Origin: Branchiostoma floridae
Taxonomy: Eukaryota > Chordata > Leptocardii > Amphioxiformes > Branchiostomatidae
Reading direction: 5' to 3'
NCBI RefSeq assembly: GCF_000003815.2
Contig: NC_049980.1
Span: 11,061,422-11,125,421, forward strand
Length of the DNA: 64,000 nucleotides
The position numbers and the translations under genes were made by a program. Shown here in pieces: positions 48,120 to 61,300 of this stretch. Position 1 is the first letter of the stretch; each line of letters opens with the position of its first letter. A model generated the notes under the pieces. That model saw nothing but the letters and a program-made list of their open reading frames with translations, had not been told where the DNA came from and made no database searches.

Positions 48120-50185
48120 CCTTCCATATGCATGACGGGATTCCCCGTTGTTTGTTGGAATGCCACAGTTCAGCCAATCACAGCTCAGAATATGCTTACA
48201 CCGCAAGCGTTGATTGGTTGGTAATGACTTAACTCTAGGTTTCGGCTCAAGTTTCGCTGATGTTATGTTTTCGTTCGAAACAAGTTTCATCATTACCTGC
48301 CTCGGGGTTCCATAGGTCAGGTGGAAAGTCCAAACCATGATAACAACGTTCACGCTGCGTACATACGTTCAGAACGTGAGACCTGTGAACAGTCCGATCA
48401 AGGAGGTTAAAAAAATAGAAACCTCCTTGGTCCGATACAGAATAAGTTTCTATGTGGCAGCATCGGGTTTCCCTACGTCGACGTCATGGAAAGTCCCAGT
48501 CATAACTGCCGTGCTGGCAAAACGGCACCAAGAATCTTAAAATGTACATGCACAATACACTGTAAAATCCCGGCCGCGAAAATTGCAGTCTCTAACGTTA
48601 CAAGCCTTTGTGATTCAGTTTAACCCCACACAAATGTCGTCTTTCAGTTCTGCACACCTGAAGCTACTAGCAGGCGTTCGTTCTGGGTGCCATATACGTG
48701 CTGTCTAGTGGACTCTCTTTTGATGAATCGTAATTTTTTTATAATACCATTTGACCATGATATCAAGGTTCAGCAAATATTGAACACCCCTGTTTGGCCC
48801 TCGCTCAGTAATCGACTACATAGTTTCTCATGGCAGCTTCTCTACCCAGGGGCCTGGCAAAACGCCATCCAGACATATGCAAATTGTGCCACACTTCTGG
48901 AAAATCCCGAACTTGAATTAAAATTTAAAGTCTCTGCCTGAGTTCGTTGGTCCGTCCGTAACTGAAATGATTTGAAAAAAAAATAGGTAGTGTTTGACCA
49001 ACCATTAGTATTACCCGGCAATGCTAATCATGTGGCAAATATTACCCGGTAACATTTCATATTCTAAGGAAATATGGACGAGTACATTTATTCAACATTT
49101 TGGTAGCTTGTGTCCACACAAGTTAAACCCTCTGTCAACCCTTCCAACCCTAACGCCTATCGGGATCATTTGCTTGTCGGTATGACAATTCTGGCAATGT
49201 CAACGTTTGTCATGGTCCTTTGGTTTTTGGTAACATTTAACGTGCAAGTGAAATTTAAAAGTAGCCCAACATTTCAAAAAGTACAACTCGACTGAATTGA
49301 TATGATACATGAAACAATCAATAATAGCGAGTACAAAGTTTAGCTAAGCCCTTGTATTCTATCCAGCATGATTGTCTCTGACGATAATTATGCTCTCCCA
49401 GAGTGGAGGAATAAAAGGAAAGGAAATGAATGAATGAATGAATGAATGAATGAATGAATGAATGAATGAATGAATGAATGAATGAACGAATGAATGGCCT
49501 TAATTGTACATTCATGTCTCGACAGGTTAGGTACGGGTCACTGGTAACAGACATATGTAGAGACAACAAGATACAATTTAACTATTTGAAGGTGCTAAGC
49601 TAATAGGATGGTCGACATCTTCTCGCTTCTTTGTACAGGTGTAAATATAGTAACAGATAATGTTTGATATACATGCTGAATATATCAATCCAACATAATT
49701 ATATGTTGCTGAATAGACTAACATCTATGTCAATAAATGACCATAATCATAGTGCTGAGTATTAGTCAGCCAATGTCGATATCAATATACATGTTCGCTT
49801 TATACAATAAGCAGACAGACTGTATACATGGTGAATAACATTGGAAACAAACTGTGGAATACAAATGAAAATGTAAATAAGTTTGGATTTAACCCTGCGT
49901 ATATGGATGCAAAAATAGTCTCTAAAGACCATTCTGTCATATATCACTTACATTGATGTTGTTCACTTTACATCTCCTTCCTATTCAAGTATAACTGAAC
50001 TAGAACTATAATTATATGATATGATAAAAAGTACATCATGTTAAATAGTAAGATACAATAACTGAAAATATGTAACAATCTATATCATGTAGCTTAATGC
50101 GGCCAAGACATACTACGTTGATTCTACCATCCGTTCCTTGCATTGATTACAAGCACAGGGTAAGTAATGCTGTTTAGGTCCATTT
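48120..50185. other. Intergenic region
   Basis: No gene is recognised. It holds a short inverted repeat at about 48398-48434 (GATCAAGGAGGTT / AACCTCCTTGGTC) and an ATTC/GAAT microsatellite. Confidence 0.5.
49426..49496 (+). repeat. (TGAA)n microsatellite
   Basis: About seventeen TGAA units with one variant near the 3' end. Confidence 0.97.
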
Positions 50186-53100
50186 TCAATTCAAACCTGT
50201 AGACCATATGAACAGGTAATATGACCAGAAACAGATGTTGAAGAATGAAAAGGCAGCCAAGAACACTATACGGGTCACATAATCAATCTGTTGGCTCAAG
50301 TACGTGTGTACATCCGGGTCATTTATGTCAGAGTCAGTGTCAATGACGTCAGAAGTTGCATCTGTGACGTCAGTCACCATGCTACCGTCTGCCATGCTAC
50401 TGGTATCCTCCGATGATTTGCCGGTGGTGTTCAGGGTGTCGTATCCAGAGGTTTGGCTATCTACCTCGTCATGCAGGTCGAGATTTTCAGAAGCGATTTG
50501 AGGGGGATGACTCTCGCGGATGTTGTTCATAACTGGGATTGGACACCTGGGCACATCCACTTCCGGCTCAGGGTGGATTTCCGCAACCACTACTGACAGT
50601 TCACCTGGTCCATTATCCATTTTGTAGTCTCGCATGTGGGGCGTATTTCTACCTTCAGAGAAGGAAGTCTCCTGGGTTGGTGGGACGTAAGCAATCCTCC
50701 ATCCTTGGCCGTCCGCTTGCTCCCACCATATCCCGAGAGGGCTGGAATATTTCGCACGAGGGATGCAGACTTTCAGCTTTCGTGGTTTGTTCTCTACCGG
50801 GCGCTGAATAGACAGAATTAGAAAATGTCATAATCAAAAATAATATAATATTGTTTATGAGCGATGATGATAGCAAGGGTTGTGAGTTTTTCTTAAAGAT
50901 GGAAGTGATCTCCATTAAAGGTACAGAATAAAGTCAAACATGTACAATTTGCCACCGCTTCATAATGACCACCTGGTCAATGTGGCTACCTTTGGTGGTC
51001 TCTTAGATGATTTTTCCCACAAGCATTACAGAGTTATGTCTATTGGGAACACCTGTCCACATAGACCAGATTCTATCGGACCTCTGAGTGGTCTTCTTGT
51101 GTAGTCTTGACTGTAGTCATCCGGAAATATTTTGGGAATCCAACGTAAGATAATTCTTTAACACCTCCCATCCCCCGGATTGTGCAAAAATAAAACTACT
51201 TACCTCTAAGTTCTCTTCCCGTCTGCTGTAAATGTAGTAAACTACGACAGTCTCAGCCAGGGCCAGGACGATGAAGACGAGACAAACGATCAGCCAAATG
51301 TCTATCGCTCTTGCAATAGATACCTGCGGGGTAGAAACAAACCAAAATACGGACCGTCAGTGTCGTGATGATGATGATTTTTGTGATACTGGTTTTTATA
51401 TAGTACAATTTAGGTACGATATCATCGATTGTGGTGCTAATAGTGAAGGATACAAAAGAGTTATGTTACTTCTTACTTCATTGTTGACCTGTATCTTCCT
51501 GCATTTGAGAAACAAAACAGTTGAACACATAAAGCTTCGCTAACTCTAAATCAACGTCACCCAAAAGTGGCTTGCAAAGTTGGGAAGTTGGGGCAAGTGC
51601 ATCTATCGAAACATTACATGTACTTTCGTATTACCCACCCAGAGTATTCTGTGCTTCAGGACGCCCTTAGAGATCATCACCAGGAGTGGGATGATCCCGA
51701 GAGTGATGCGGCCGGAGATGGCTTTCTGGTGCAGCGGCAGCCATGTCTGCATGAGAGACGCCACCACGAGGATGAAAGACGGGATGAAAGTAGTGGAGAT
51801 GTAGATCCACAGGCGCCTGGTCATACCGAGCTTGACTGATACCGTGGTGTAACTGTTGGTGTCTGAAAACAAATCAATCACACACGGTGTCAACACAATT
51901 CACATGATTAAAATCATATTGAAACAGTATGAAGCAAAGTTGTGGTGTAATAAGTTTTAACACAAAATATGGACTTTTGATTGTCCATCTTCACTCTCCG
52001 CCTGGGAATGAGTAATCCACAACTTCTGTGACGTCATGTTTTTAAGGTTAAACATGTAACGCATTGAGCAGTGGATCATAATCATAAGTTGCTGAAGTTT
52101 ATGGTACACCTCTGCCCCTGTTAAGCCTAATCATCCACTAACATATCCGATATTGGTACTAGTAAATCAATTTTTCATACATGGACACCATAACACTGTT
52201 TTATCTGCATAACCGTAACTCACGTTCCGTGACAAAGACTATAGTCGATAGTTGGATAGTCGAAAATTAAAACTTTTTCTGTTAGAAATTACACTTCAGA
52301 ATTATTTGTACCGACAAAGATGAGCTTGCAAGCGAATCTTGATAACAGTGTCATGGTGATGATGGTCAAAATATGTACACCTAATAAACAGAAGCGTCTC
52401 CCTGAATATCTTGCCGTTGTACTTGAGTGGAAGGCAAGTTCAACACGAACGGTTCAAAGCTTTCAAACCTTTGTGGAGGTTGTTAGCGCTGCGAGCCACC
52501 CTGCGCGCCTCCTCTGATACCCTGCGTGCTTCCTCGGGACAGTCCGCCTTCTCCATCGCACACTCCCCCACAGTCGTGCGGCAGTCCTTAGAGCTGGTGA
52601 AGGGGCACGTCTCAGCATTGTACTCACACGATTGCCTGAAGTAACTGCAGTCTGGAAATTGTAATTCGATAGTATAAGGAATTCGCTTTTTTGTGTGTAT
52701 TTCTTTCTTTATCAATGTTTATTTGTTCCCTTAATTTGCTTTCTTGTGTGTCTGTAGTTATTTGAGTACAGTACTAGTGTTGCTTGTTTCCACATCCTAG
52801 GGGCGTTAGGAACACTGACCGGAAGTTAGGTCAAGGGTCCCAGAAAAGTTTATCTTATTTTCCGTCTTCAATCTCTTGGTACATGTATGTCTGTTGTCTT
52901 ATGAGAGCCTGAGTGGGAAAATGCATTAAGCAGTTTAGCACTGAGAAATTTGCAGCAATGACTGAGGAAAGAATTTCACAAAAAGAGATGTTTTATCTTC
53001 AATTTTGCGTTGGCTCTCTGTCTGAATAAAAGGTATATGCTACATTTGCACTTTTAAACTGTCACGATAATGTCGTTGTGATGGTGGTATCATTTACAAA

Positions 53101-55385
53101 CCTGAGACGTTGGTGAGAAATGACTGTAAGGTCCCAGACAGCTGTACCCTGCTCAGCATGAACTGAGACACCACTTCGGCACTGTCAGTCTTTATCTGGT
53201 CCCGGGATGTGTCGCTGAAGGACATCAGTCGGAACCTGACTCCGTTATCTGCACGTATGGTAGGAAAACAAGCATTATTCATCTATTGTCTGGTAATTTC
53301 AATTACTCAAGTGAATGTTAGATTTTTAAAACATCATAACATTATAAACAGGTGGTTCCTAATCTATATCTAATCTACGGACGTGTCCTGATCATTTAGT
53401 TCATTAGATTCTAGCTAATTCTGACAACAAATTCAAACCAACAAAACAATAGTCTTTCTACAGTGCTGGCACCCCTTCCTCGCGAAGGTACCAATGAGAA
53501 ATGCATCAGATTTTTGTTCAATCATTGCATTCAGGTCGCTCAACGGCCTGTGTGGGACGTGTGTAGAAAACTACTTACATCCATGAAGCGGCATGATGCA
53601 GCCCTGACTGTCAAATGGAAAGTGTTCAAACTTCACTCCCGAACAAGATACCTGTAGGTCACGGCTGCAAAGATAAATCAAACACTTATAAAAGAGTACA
53701 AGGTATGAACAACGATGTGTAGAATTCATGGTTCTAATGAAAACCTTGCACCAGACTAGCTGGTTGCCTTCGTTTCCGGAGGCTTTGTGTTTGGTATACA
53801 TGACTGTTATGTTCTTGTGTGTCCGCAGTCATTTAAACACACAGTCAGTGTTAGGAAGTGAGTGAGAATATTATCTAAAAATCTGACTTGGCACTTTGGA
53901 GAGTGACAGGAGGTGTCAGACATGACAGGTCACGGGGTCAATGGAAGAGACTATTAATTTACAGGATGGCATAGTTTTTGGTCTGTCTTCTCGTCTGTGT
54001 TTTCATGGTTATGTATTTTAGATATGCTGGTGACCTTCATTTAGGATAAGTTTCGTACTCACATCATTCTAAAGACAGTCAGCCCACTCTTGTGCAGCCA
54101 CAGGGATATCCCCGTGTCCGATGTACTCCCCCTGTCCACGACAGATGTCCTTCTGATGTTCCTCCCGAAGCTCAGTGGCGGTGTCCAGAGTAGGTCCGGG
54201 GGAACGGGAACCCAGGAGGTGGTCAAGCCCTTTAGTCGAGGATCTATCCAGGCCAGTACGTACTCTAGAGTCGTAGATATATTCTGTAGAAAAACAGACA
54301 CACGTATACTGAAAAAAACGGCCATATCTGTAATTGTTTTCTCGTTTACTGTGGGTCCAACACTCATTACTCACAAGCCTAAAACATGCTTTCGAACTGA
54401 GTCAGACATACTGACAGGTTATACAGTTCAATGTACAGTTGTAAGGGAGAAGTTAAAAAGGTATGCCATTGTTTGTAAATGAGAATTGTTGAAACAGAAA
54501 TGATGTAATAGAAATGATGTAAAACAGTCAAATGTGGAGTACCAAATAAGAATAGCATTTGTATCGTAACATGACGTCACATATATACTTACCACATGTT
54601 CATCATCAAGCCAGCCGAGACGACGGACGTACACAGTCGAAGAGACCTCCGACCATCTGTCCGTGTTGCTTTCTAAAACGACATTGCAGTTGTTGTTTTT
54701 TACTTGCTGATCCATGCACATTCATGACGTACTTTATACGTTATAGGTGACCATAACACATTAATTTGGACATTTACGCCTTTCAAGATTACTAAGTCAA
54801 TGTCCACCACTGATGTTCGGACTACGCACGACGACATTACCTAAAATCGAGGAGGTTAAAGAGATACTCCTTGTTGTAATCTACCTTCTATTACACACTT
54901 TTCTTTTGGCAGAGACTTATACGTGGTAATGAATTCTACAAATTTTACTATTACTGGACAGGTGTTGAAAATAAAGCTGTGGCGGTCCGACTAACAATGG
55001 TTGAAGTAGGCCAATATGGCTATAAAGCATTCTAGTAAAAGATAGCTTAGATAAATGTCAAAGTGCAAAGATTGTCTCCTACCCCCACTTGTTGGTCTCT
55101 GACTCTTGTCATATCTTGGCGGTAGCGGCTCGCCTGTCTTCCAGAGCTGCCATTCTGTCCAGCTGGCGTTACCCCCACTCTCAGGCTCGTCCGGGTTATA
55201 CTCGCCCTTTGGTAATGGAATACGCAGCGTCAAGGAAACTATCTTTTTACTTTTTGTCACGGTGAAATTAAAGAGTAGATATACCCAGTTGCCATTTTTT
55301 GGCGAAGACTTATTTATAGTAGTGTTAGGCTTGGTTAGATGCCCAATTTTTGGAGGTTGTTTCCAAAAGCACCTGAAAACCAAAC
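50186..55385 (-). other. Module 4: Cys-loop pentameric ligand-gated ion channel subunit
   Basis: Exon 55083-55385 (phase 1-1) gives a ~85-residue stretch unlike known channels, then YDKSQRP, the usual start of the ligand-binding domain. Next come VSSTVYVRRLGWLDDEHV (beta 1), NISTTLEYVLAWIDPRLKG (beta 2), VPPDLLWTPPLSF (loop A), and the Cys-loop CSGVKFEHFPFDSQGC. A six-cysteine cassette in loop C follows, then M1 LWIYISTTFIPSFILVVASL, M2 SGRITLGIIPLLVMI (Leu at 9'), M3 AIDIWLIVCLVFIVLALAE, a ~170-residue acidic Ser/Thr-rich loop and M4 RIVFLAAFSFFNICFWSYYL, ending STGLN. There is no glutamate at -1' and an Arg at 0', which leans to an anion channel, though the canonical Pro-Ala before the Arg is absent. 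Ligand unknown. Confidence 0.93.
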
Positions 55386-58300
55386 CTGCAAAAGTTAAAG
55401 TACTGGAACTGAGACAATCTCAAATTGTGATGGACAACATATTTTGCACTTTACAGCGTATGTCGTCAGACGAAAGTTAATCCATTGATAGTTACTTTAA
55501 GTAAATACATTTGTATTATCATTTATGAAAATGTTCAATCACACCACCAAATGGTCTTCAATTATAACACTTACAGCTAGGTATTTATCCCATATGCCGT
55601 CTCCTGCAGCTAAAGCATTCCCAGGATCGTCTGAAGTAGCTGCTACTGATGCGAGTGTGGACGGGGGCTCTTCAGTCGTAGTTGGGATGCAAGGTGTATC
55701 TGTAACAATATTTTCATTTCATTTTAGATTTATGATGATGGCGATGATGATGATGATGTTGATTGTGCCCTTTGTGCATATTAGACTGTTGGAAGGCAGA
55801 CTGTTACTGAGGAAGACTATTTCTGTTGGTGAGAGCAGACGGACATCAACCCGAATATAATGATGACGGATGTGATCAACAGTAATGGACTTAAAAACGC
55901 GCTTGGGCACGCTTGGGGGAAGACGTTACTCTTCTAACGTTACAAGGAGAAGACTGTAACTGAAAAGTGAGGGAAACAGTCTAGGAAACCTTTCTCTTTC
56001 TCTTTAATGCATTGTAAGGGGATGGTTGAATATTTTCGAAACCAACTCTGTCAACTCATCTGCCTTCTCCACATGTTTGGTTTATTTCTCAAACACAAAG
56101 CGCGCGTAAGTAATATATCAACTTCATTATGTCTTTCGGTTTGACGTATGAATTCTTTGTGCCTGATAAAAACTTCCTATACTCACTGTCAAAGTTGACT
56201 GGCCTCATCATCATTGTAGATCTCTTGAGTGAATAACCAGACCCCTTCCAGGTGTGCCAGACAACCCCTTGAGACGGGTCACAGTAAGGGTTACAGTCCG
56301 TCAGGTACTTCCCGTTTAGGAACGCGTAGCCGCAACCTGAGGAGAATGAAGTACACATTTATGTTACTCCATGTCATCATCTATGTCAACACCATCTATA
56401 GCAATCACCTTTAATGCGAAAGAAGGAGGAGGAGTAGCCTCTGTTGCAGTCTCCAAATGGGGCGAAAATTCTTTCCACCGTAAACTCCCTTCCTCGGCAA
56501 ACTCCTGTTCCCGGCATAAGAGAACCTAGCTGAGCAACGTTAAAAATCGTGAACCAAATAAGTCAATAAAAAAACAGCCCCGTTCGAAGATTGCAACGTA
56601 GGCTAGAGGAGGAAGAGCAACAAGAGTGGCAGGGGAAAAAGAGGAGGATGAAGATGACATCCTCTACAAGATATGTCTTACCTGGTGGATACCACCATCC
56701 GCCTTCACTGTACGTTGACGCACAGTTGAAGTCTTCATTGTCGTCATTCTTCACGTCGAAGGTTGAGAATTGTTGGCCGTTGGCGTTGTACCGTCCGTCT
56801 GGTGCCAAACTGTCTCCTGCGTCACCCGCAAAATCTCCTATCTGAAGATGTTGATTGGCAAAAATGTAAAAGAAAATTGAAATGGCTTTCTTGTTTTCGT
56901 CATTAATCATCTTTCTATCCACTTAATTCAATGCTGCTTAGTAAATCACGTCTTCGGTATCAGTTACCTCCGCAAAACAGAGACAGAAGTATTGTTTCCG
57001 GCCTGTGCGTTTGTCTGTCTGTCTGTCTTGGAGCGTGTCTGCAGATGTTTCTGCAGTTATGTAAATAGTATAGAGTGGCAGATCTAGAGTACAAGGTAGT
57101 AATGGTGTCAAAAGATGTCAGCAAAATTGGAAGTCTTATTTCGCTTGTTATTTTGGTAGACCATTTACAAATTCTATTAGAATTTTAGGTTTCTGGGGAA
57201 GGGGAGGCATTGATCGTGTTTTGGCAACTGAGTGAAATAGACAAGAACATCCGTATTGTACCTCCAACGCATAGAACGAAGTAATGTCTCCAACGTTGAA
57301 CGTCCGGTAGGTCGCCTCAGCCACGTTTCCGTCCCAATCCTCGAGCTCAATGATCAACTCGTAGTCCGACGTTGACGTCAGGCGATGTGCTTTCTCCAAA
57401 CCCATCCACACCTCTCCGCTTGGGTCACCAAATCCTGCCTGGTAGTCACTCCAAGGCCTCCCAAAGTCCACCGACCCGTCCTGTCGTCGTTGTAAGATGG
57501 TGGAACCACAGTTCAAAGTTGTCATGCGACAGTAGACTTCGAACGGAGGATATCCCACGGAATAGACGCCATCTTGTCGTTCCCCGGACGCGAACAGGTC
57601 GGCGCAATCCATAGGCCCACTCGGTGGGAGGCAGTCGTCGGCTGGAAGTGGATTGGTCGTTGAGGGGAACGAAAGAGTAAGTCATAAGAGAAGTGATATC
57701 TGATGTGTTTTCCAGTAGCAATGTTCATCCGTAATTGCTGTGATATTTACACATATAAGGTATACATTCCCCTGCGCTCGGCCGCGGCCTATACAATATA
57801 TAAAAGCACCTTGGGAAAGCTCTGCTAAACCGGGCTGAGATTATTTCCACTTGAGGTGGCCGCTGACCATCAACGATCCTCTATGGGTAACGTTATCTCC
57901 TATGTTTTTCTTTACATAAAGTTGAATTTGTGATTGACATACAGTTGGTTAGAGGCCACACCCACAAAAGTGGAAACCTCAGCCCGATAGAGCCTCCGGA
58001 GCTCCCAAGATACATTGTATAGGCCCCGCGAGAGGCTCTGTGAGAGAGAATGAAGTATGAAGTATGCAGTGCCAACCTTGGGGTCTGATGACCATGAGAG
58101 TCCTCCGCAGAGAATAGCCCGCGCCCCTCCACGTCTGCCACACCACGCCCTGCGACGGGTCACAGTGGGGATTGCAGTCACGCAGGTACTTCCCGTTCAG
58201 GTAGGCATATCCACATCCTGCAGTAACAAACGTCATCAAGTTCAGAGCTCCATAATTACAATCAGTGATCACAAAATCGCCGTATCTAATGGTGAGTGGT

Positions 58301-61300
58301 AGATCTGTATATCATTTTTCACACTATGGTTACGACGTAATAAAACCCGAAGGTCACTTCAAGGTTACGGGTTACATGAAATTGGTCCGGGACAGCATCT
58401 CTTCGTTTTTCTAAGTACAAAAAATCATGATTGAGACAAGATAGGCTCACTGAGAGTGCTAACTGATCAGTAGGAAAAGCCATGGTTAACCAGGTATCTC
58501 ACTGAAGCTGTGGCACGTTGGCGGCGTTGCGCCGTCCTAGCAAGGACCTGGTTTATGTACAACTATGAATAAGAACTGAACTGAACTGATGAATAAGAAG
58601 ACAACAAAACACACAAAGCTAAAAAAGATTCATTTTCGTCGATGAAATTCGCTGAGGGCTCTGTGAAATTCACTCGAACGCCACCAACATGCCGCAGCTT
58701 CAGTGAGACAAACGCTTTTCAAAGACTGCTCAGGAAAGTCCCTACTCCATTTTGAAGTTTTTTTTTTTCATTTACCTCATCACAAGAAAAATAACCTTAA
58801 CATCTTGAAGAATCCTTGGATAAGACAATAAAAAGAAATCTCACCTGGGGGATACCACCATCCGCCCCCGCTGTACGCCTCCGCACAGTTGAAGACGCCG
58901 TTGTCGTCGTTTTTGCGGTCTGTAGTAGTGAACATCTTTCCACTGGAGTCATAGCGTCCCACCGGGCCCATGCTATCTCCAGCGTTACCGGCGTATGCGT
59001 CAATCTGTGGGCAAAAAGACAAGAACATTGCTTAAGAGTTGATATAATGCGAGAAAGTTTGAGGAAAACATCTAAACCTAAATATTAGCTATATGTTCAG
59101 GCCCCTTTCCACTACACGATCGCTGAGCGACCAAATTTGGATTTTGGTTAACCTGATGCAAGATTTAAAAGTATGACAAAACACTCAAAACATAAAAGAA
59201 ACCGTTCTTTATGTAAGAAATTCGTTGAGCGATCTGTCATCAAAGTGGTCGCAGCCTCCAGAGGAAAGAGGTGTTAGAAACTGGACATTTCATGTAGGAC
59301 AAAGATGTCGAAATTTTAAGCTGACACTGAAATCAAAATCATAGCAAAAGCGACCGGAATGCTCAGAGAATGTGTATGAAAATGTACCGTCAACTCGTAG
59401 TTGGTGTCCTCTGTTCCAACAGAGAACACGGAGTAGCTGGCGTGAGCCGTCACACCGTCCCAGTCTTCCAGAAGGATGTGGAGCATGTGATTCCTTCTGG
59501 AGGAGATGACACTGATGTTCTTCAGCCCCAGCCACATCTCTCCATCTAAGTCCCCGAAGCCGTTCTCGTAGTCACTCCACTCCCTCTCGAAGTCCAAAGA
59601 GCCGGATGTGCGGCGTTGAATGACGGTCCCACCGCATCCAAACGGGTCCATATCGCACCAGACGTTAAACGGCGGGTCGTCCACCGTGTAGATGCCGTCA
59701 TCTCGGGACCCCTTCGCGAACCAGTCTGCGCAGTCCCTGGGGGGTGGTGGATCCGGGGGACAAGCTATCGGGAAAAGTTTTCAACAGCACCATTCAATTA
59801 TACAAGTACATGATGTGTACAATGTTTTTTAAATTCAAAAGTAGTCCCCTAAACGTAAATAGGCTGGTCAAACCTCAGTGAACAATCCGCTCGGGGGAAG
59901 TGGTAATTTTTAAAACAATGAAACCTGGAACAATATAATATGGGGATGGAACAAGACAACAAAGGCTTGCCCTACCTATCTTATTACAACACATCATGCA
60001 ACTTATAATTGTGTCATCTCAACGTTCATGGTGTTCATAGAGACATAAATGGCTATTCGGGACCGAGACATGTAAAAATAAACAGTATGTGATTAGTTCG
60101 TCTTTAGTCTTGATCATCTAATTTGTCTCGTATCTCAGTCAAAGTAGCCAGACTTACGTTTCAATTGACCTCCATGGAAGCCGTAAGTCTCTTGGTCAGA
60201 GGAGCCGCTGACGACAATATCTGCAGAACGTGATAATGGACCTCAATGATACACAAACCACAGGAAAGGCGGCAATGATCGGTAAAAAAAAAGCATCTAA
60301 TTATTACTCTTGTTTATCTTAATTCTGACAAGTAAATTGTGACATTATTCATTATCCATTTGAGTATGATAAAGGTATAGAATAAAAATCAGCCGATATC
60401 GATTAACTAGCCTACATCAATAAATCAATTAATGAACAGACAGCCTTAAAGGCAATCTTATATGTATCCTTAATTTACGCCAAAAATAGTTACTCAAGCA
60501 ACTGGATATGGATTTGAAACGGTCAGACGTTTCGGATAGAATATCCAGTTGCTTGAGTAACTATTTTTGGCGTATCTTATTACCTGGATGTCTAACCTAC
60601 ATCGACGTATCCTTAATTTACAATATAGGAAATTATAAAAACTTTTACAGCGAGCCTAAACAGTTTAAAATAAACAGTGAGCTTACAGTGAGCCTTTTAA
60701 AAATGAGTTAGTGTGCTATTGCTTCAAACAAAGGTCTTGTCTAAAGAAATACGCAGCGACAAGTACACAGTGCACGAGGATGATATTGGATGTTCTGTGA
60801 CAGAGTTTTGTTTCGTAACACAATGGATAGAAATGCACAGTAGTGAGACGCTGACCATACACAGCTGTTGGATCAGTGTGAATGAGTGTATGGCTGTCTT
60901 CAGTAATGTCAGTACAGCCGGTTGAGTAGCCGCTCTGCAGAATCGGCGTCCAAACGATGGAAGGGTCCAAAGGGGAATCATCCAACTCAAACCCAGATGT
61001 TACCTGAGAAATATATGGTATTAGAAGTTAAATTGTTTTATCTTTGTGTTGCTTTTTTCTCTGCAAAGACTGGAATTGGACAGTCGTTAATCTGGCGTAG
61101 TCAATATTTGGTGTTGGAATTTACAGTCACGTTTCAGAATTATCTCCACCAAAACATTTAATCGTAAAATTTCCATCTTTTTTGTTTACTTTCATGCTTT
61201 TTGTTGTTGTTTCAGTTATGATTAATTAACATTGGATCCTTGATTGTATGACCCACAACAATGCCTGATTCTATTGACAATAAATGTAGTTGTAAAAAAA

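Noticed and set aside
52440-52715. Reading the six-cysteine segment as an independent small secreted peptide
   Set aside because: It has no signal peptide of its own, while both ends match channel exon phases exactly.
54991-55383. Independent start of the channel gene in this exon
   Set aside because: There is no in-frame ATG and no signal peptide; an acceptor precedes the segment, so it is an internal exon.
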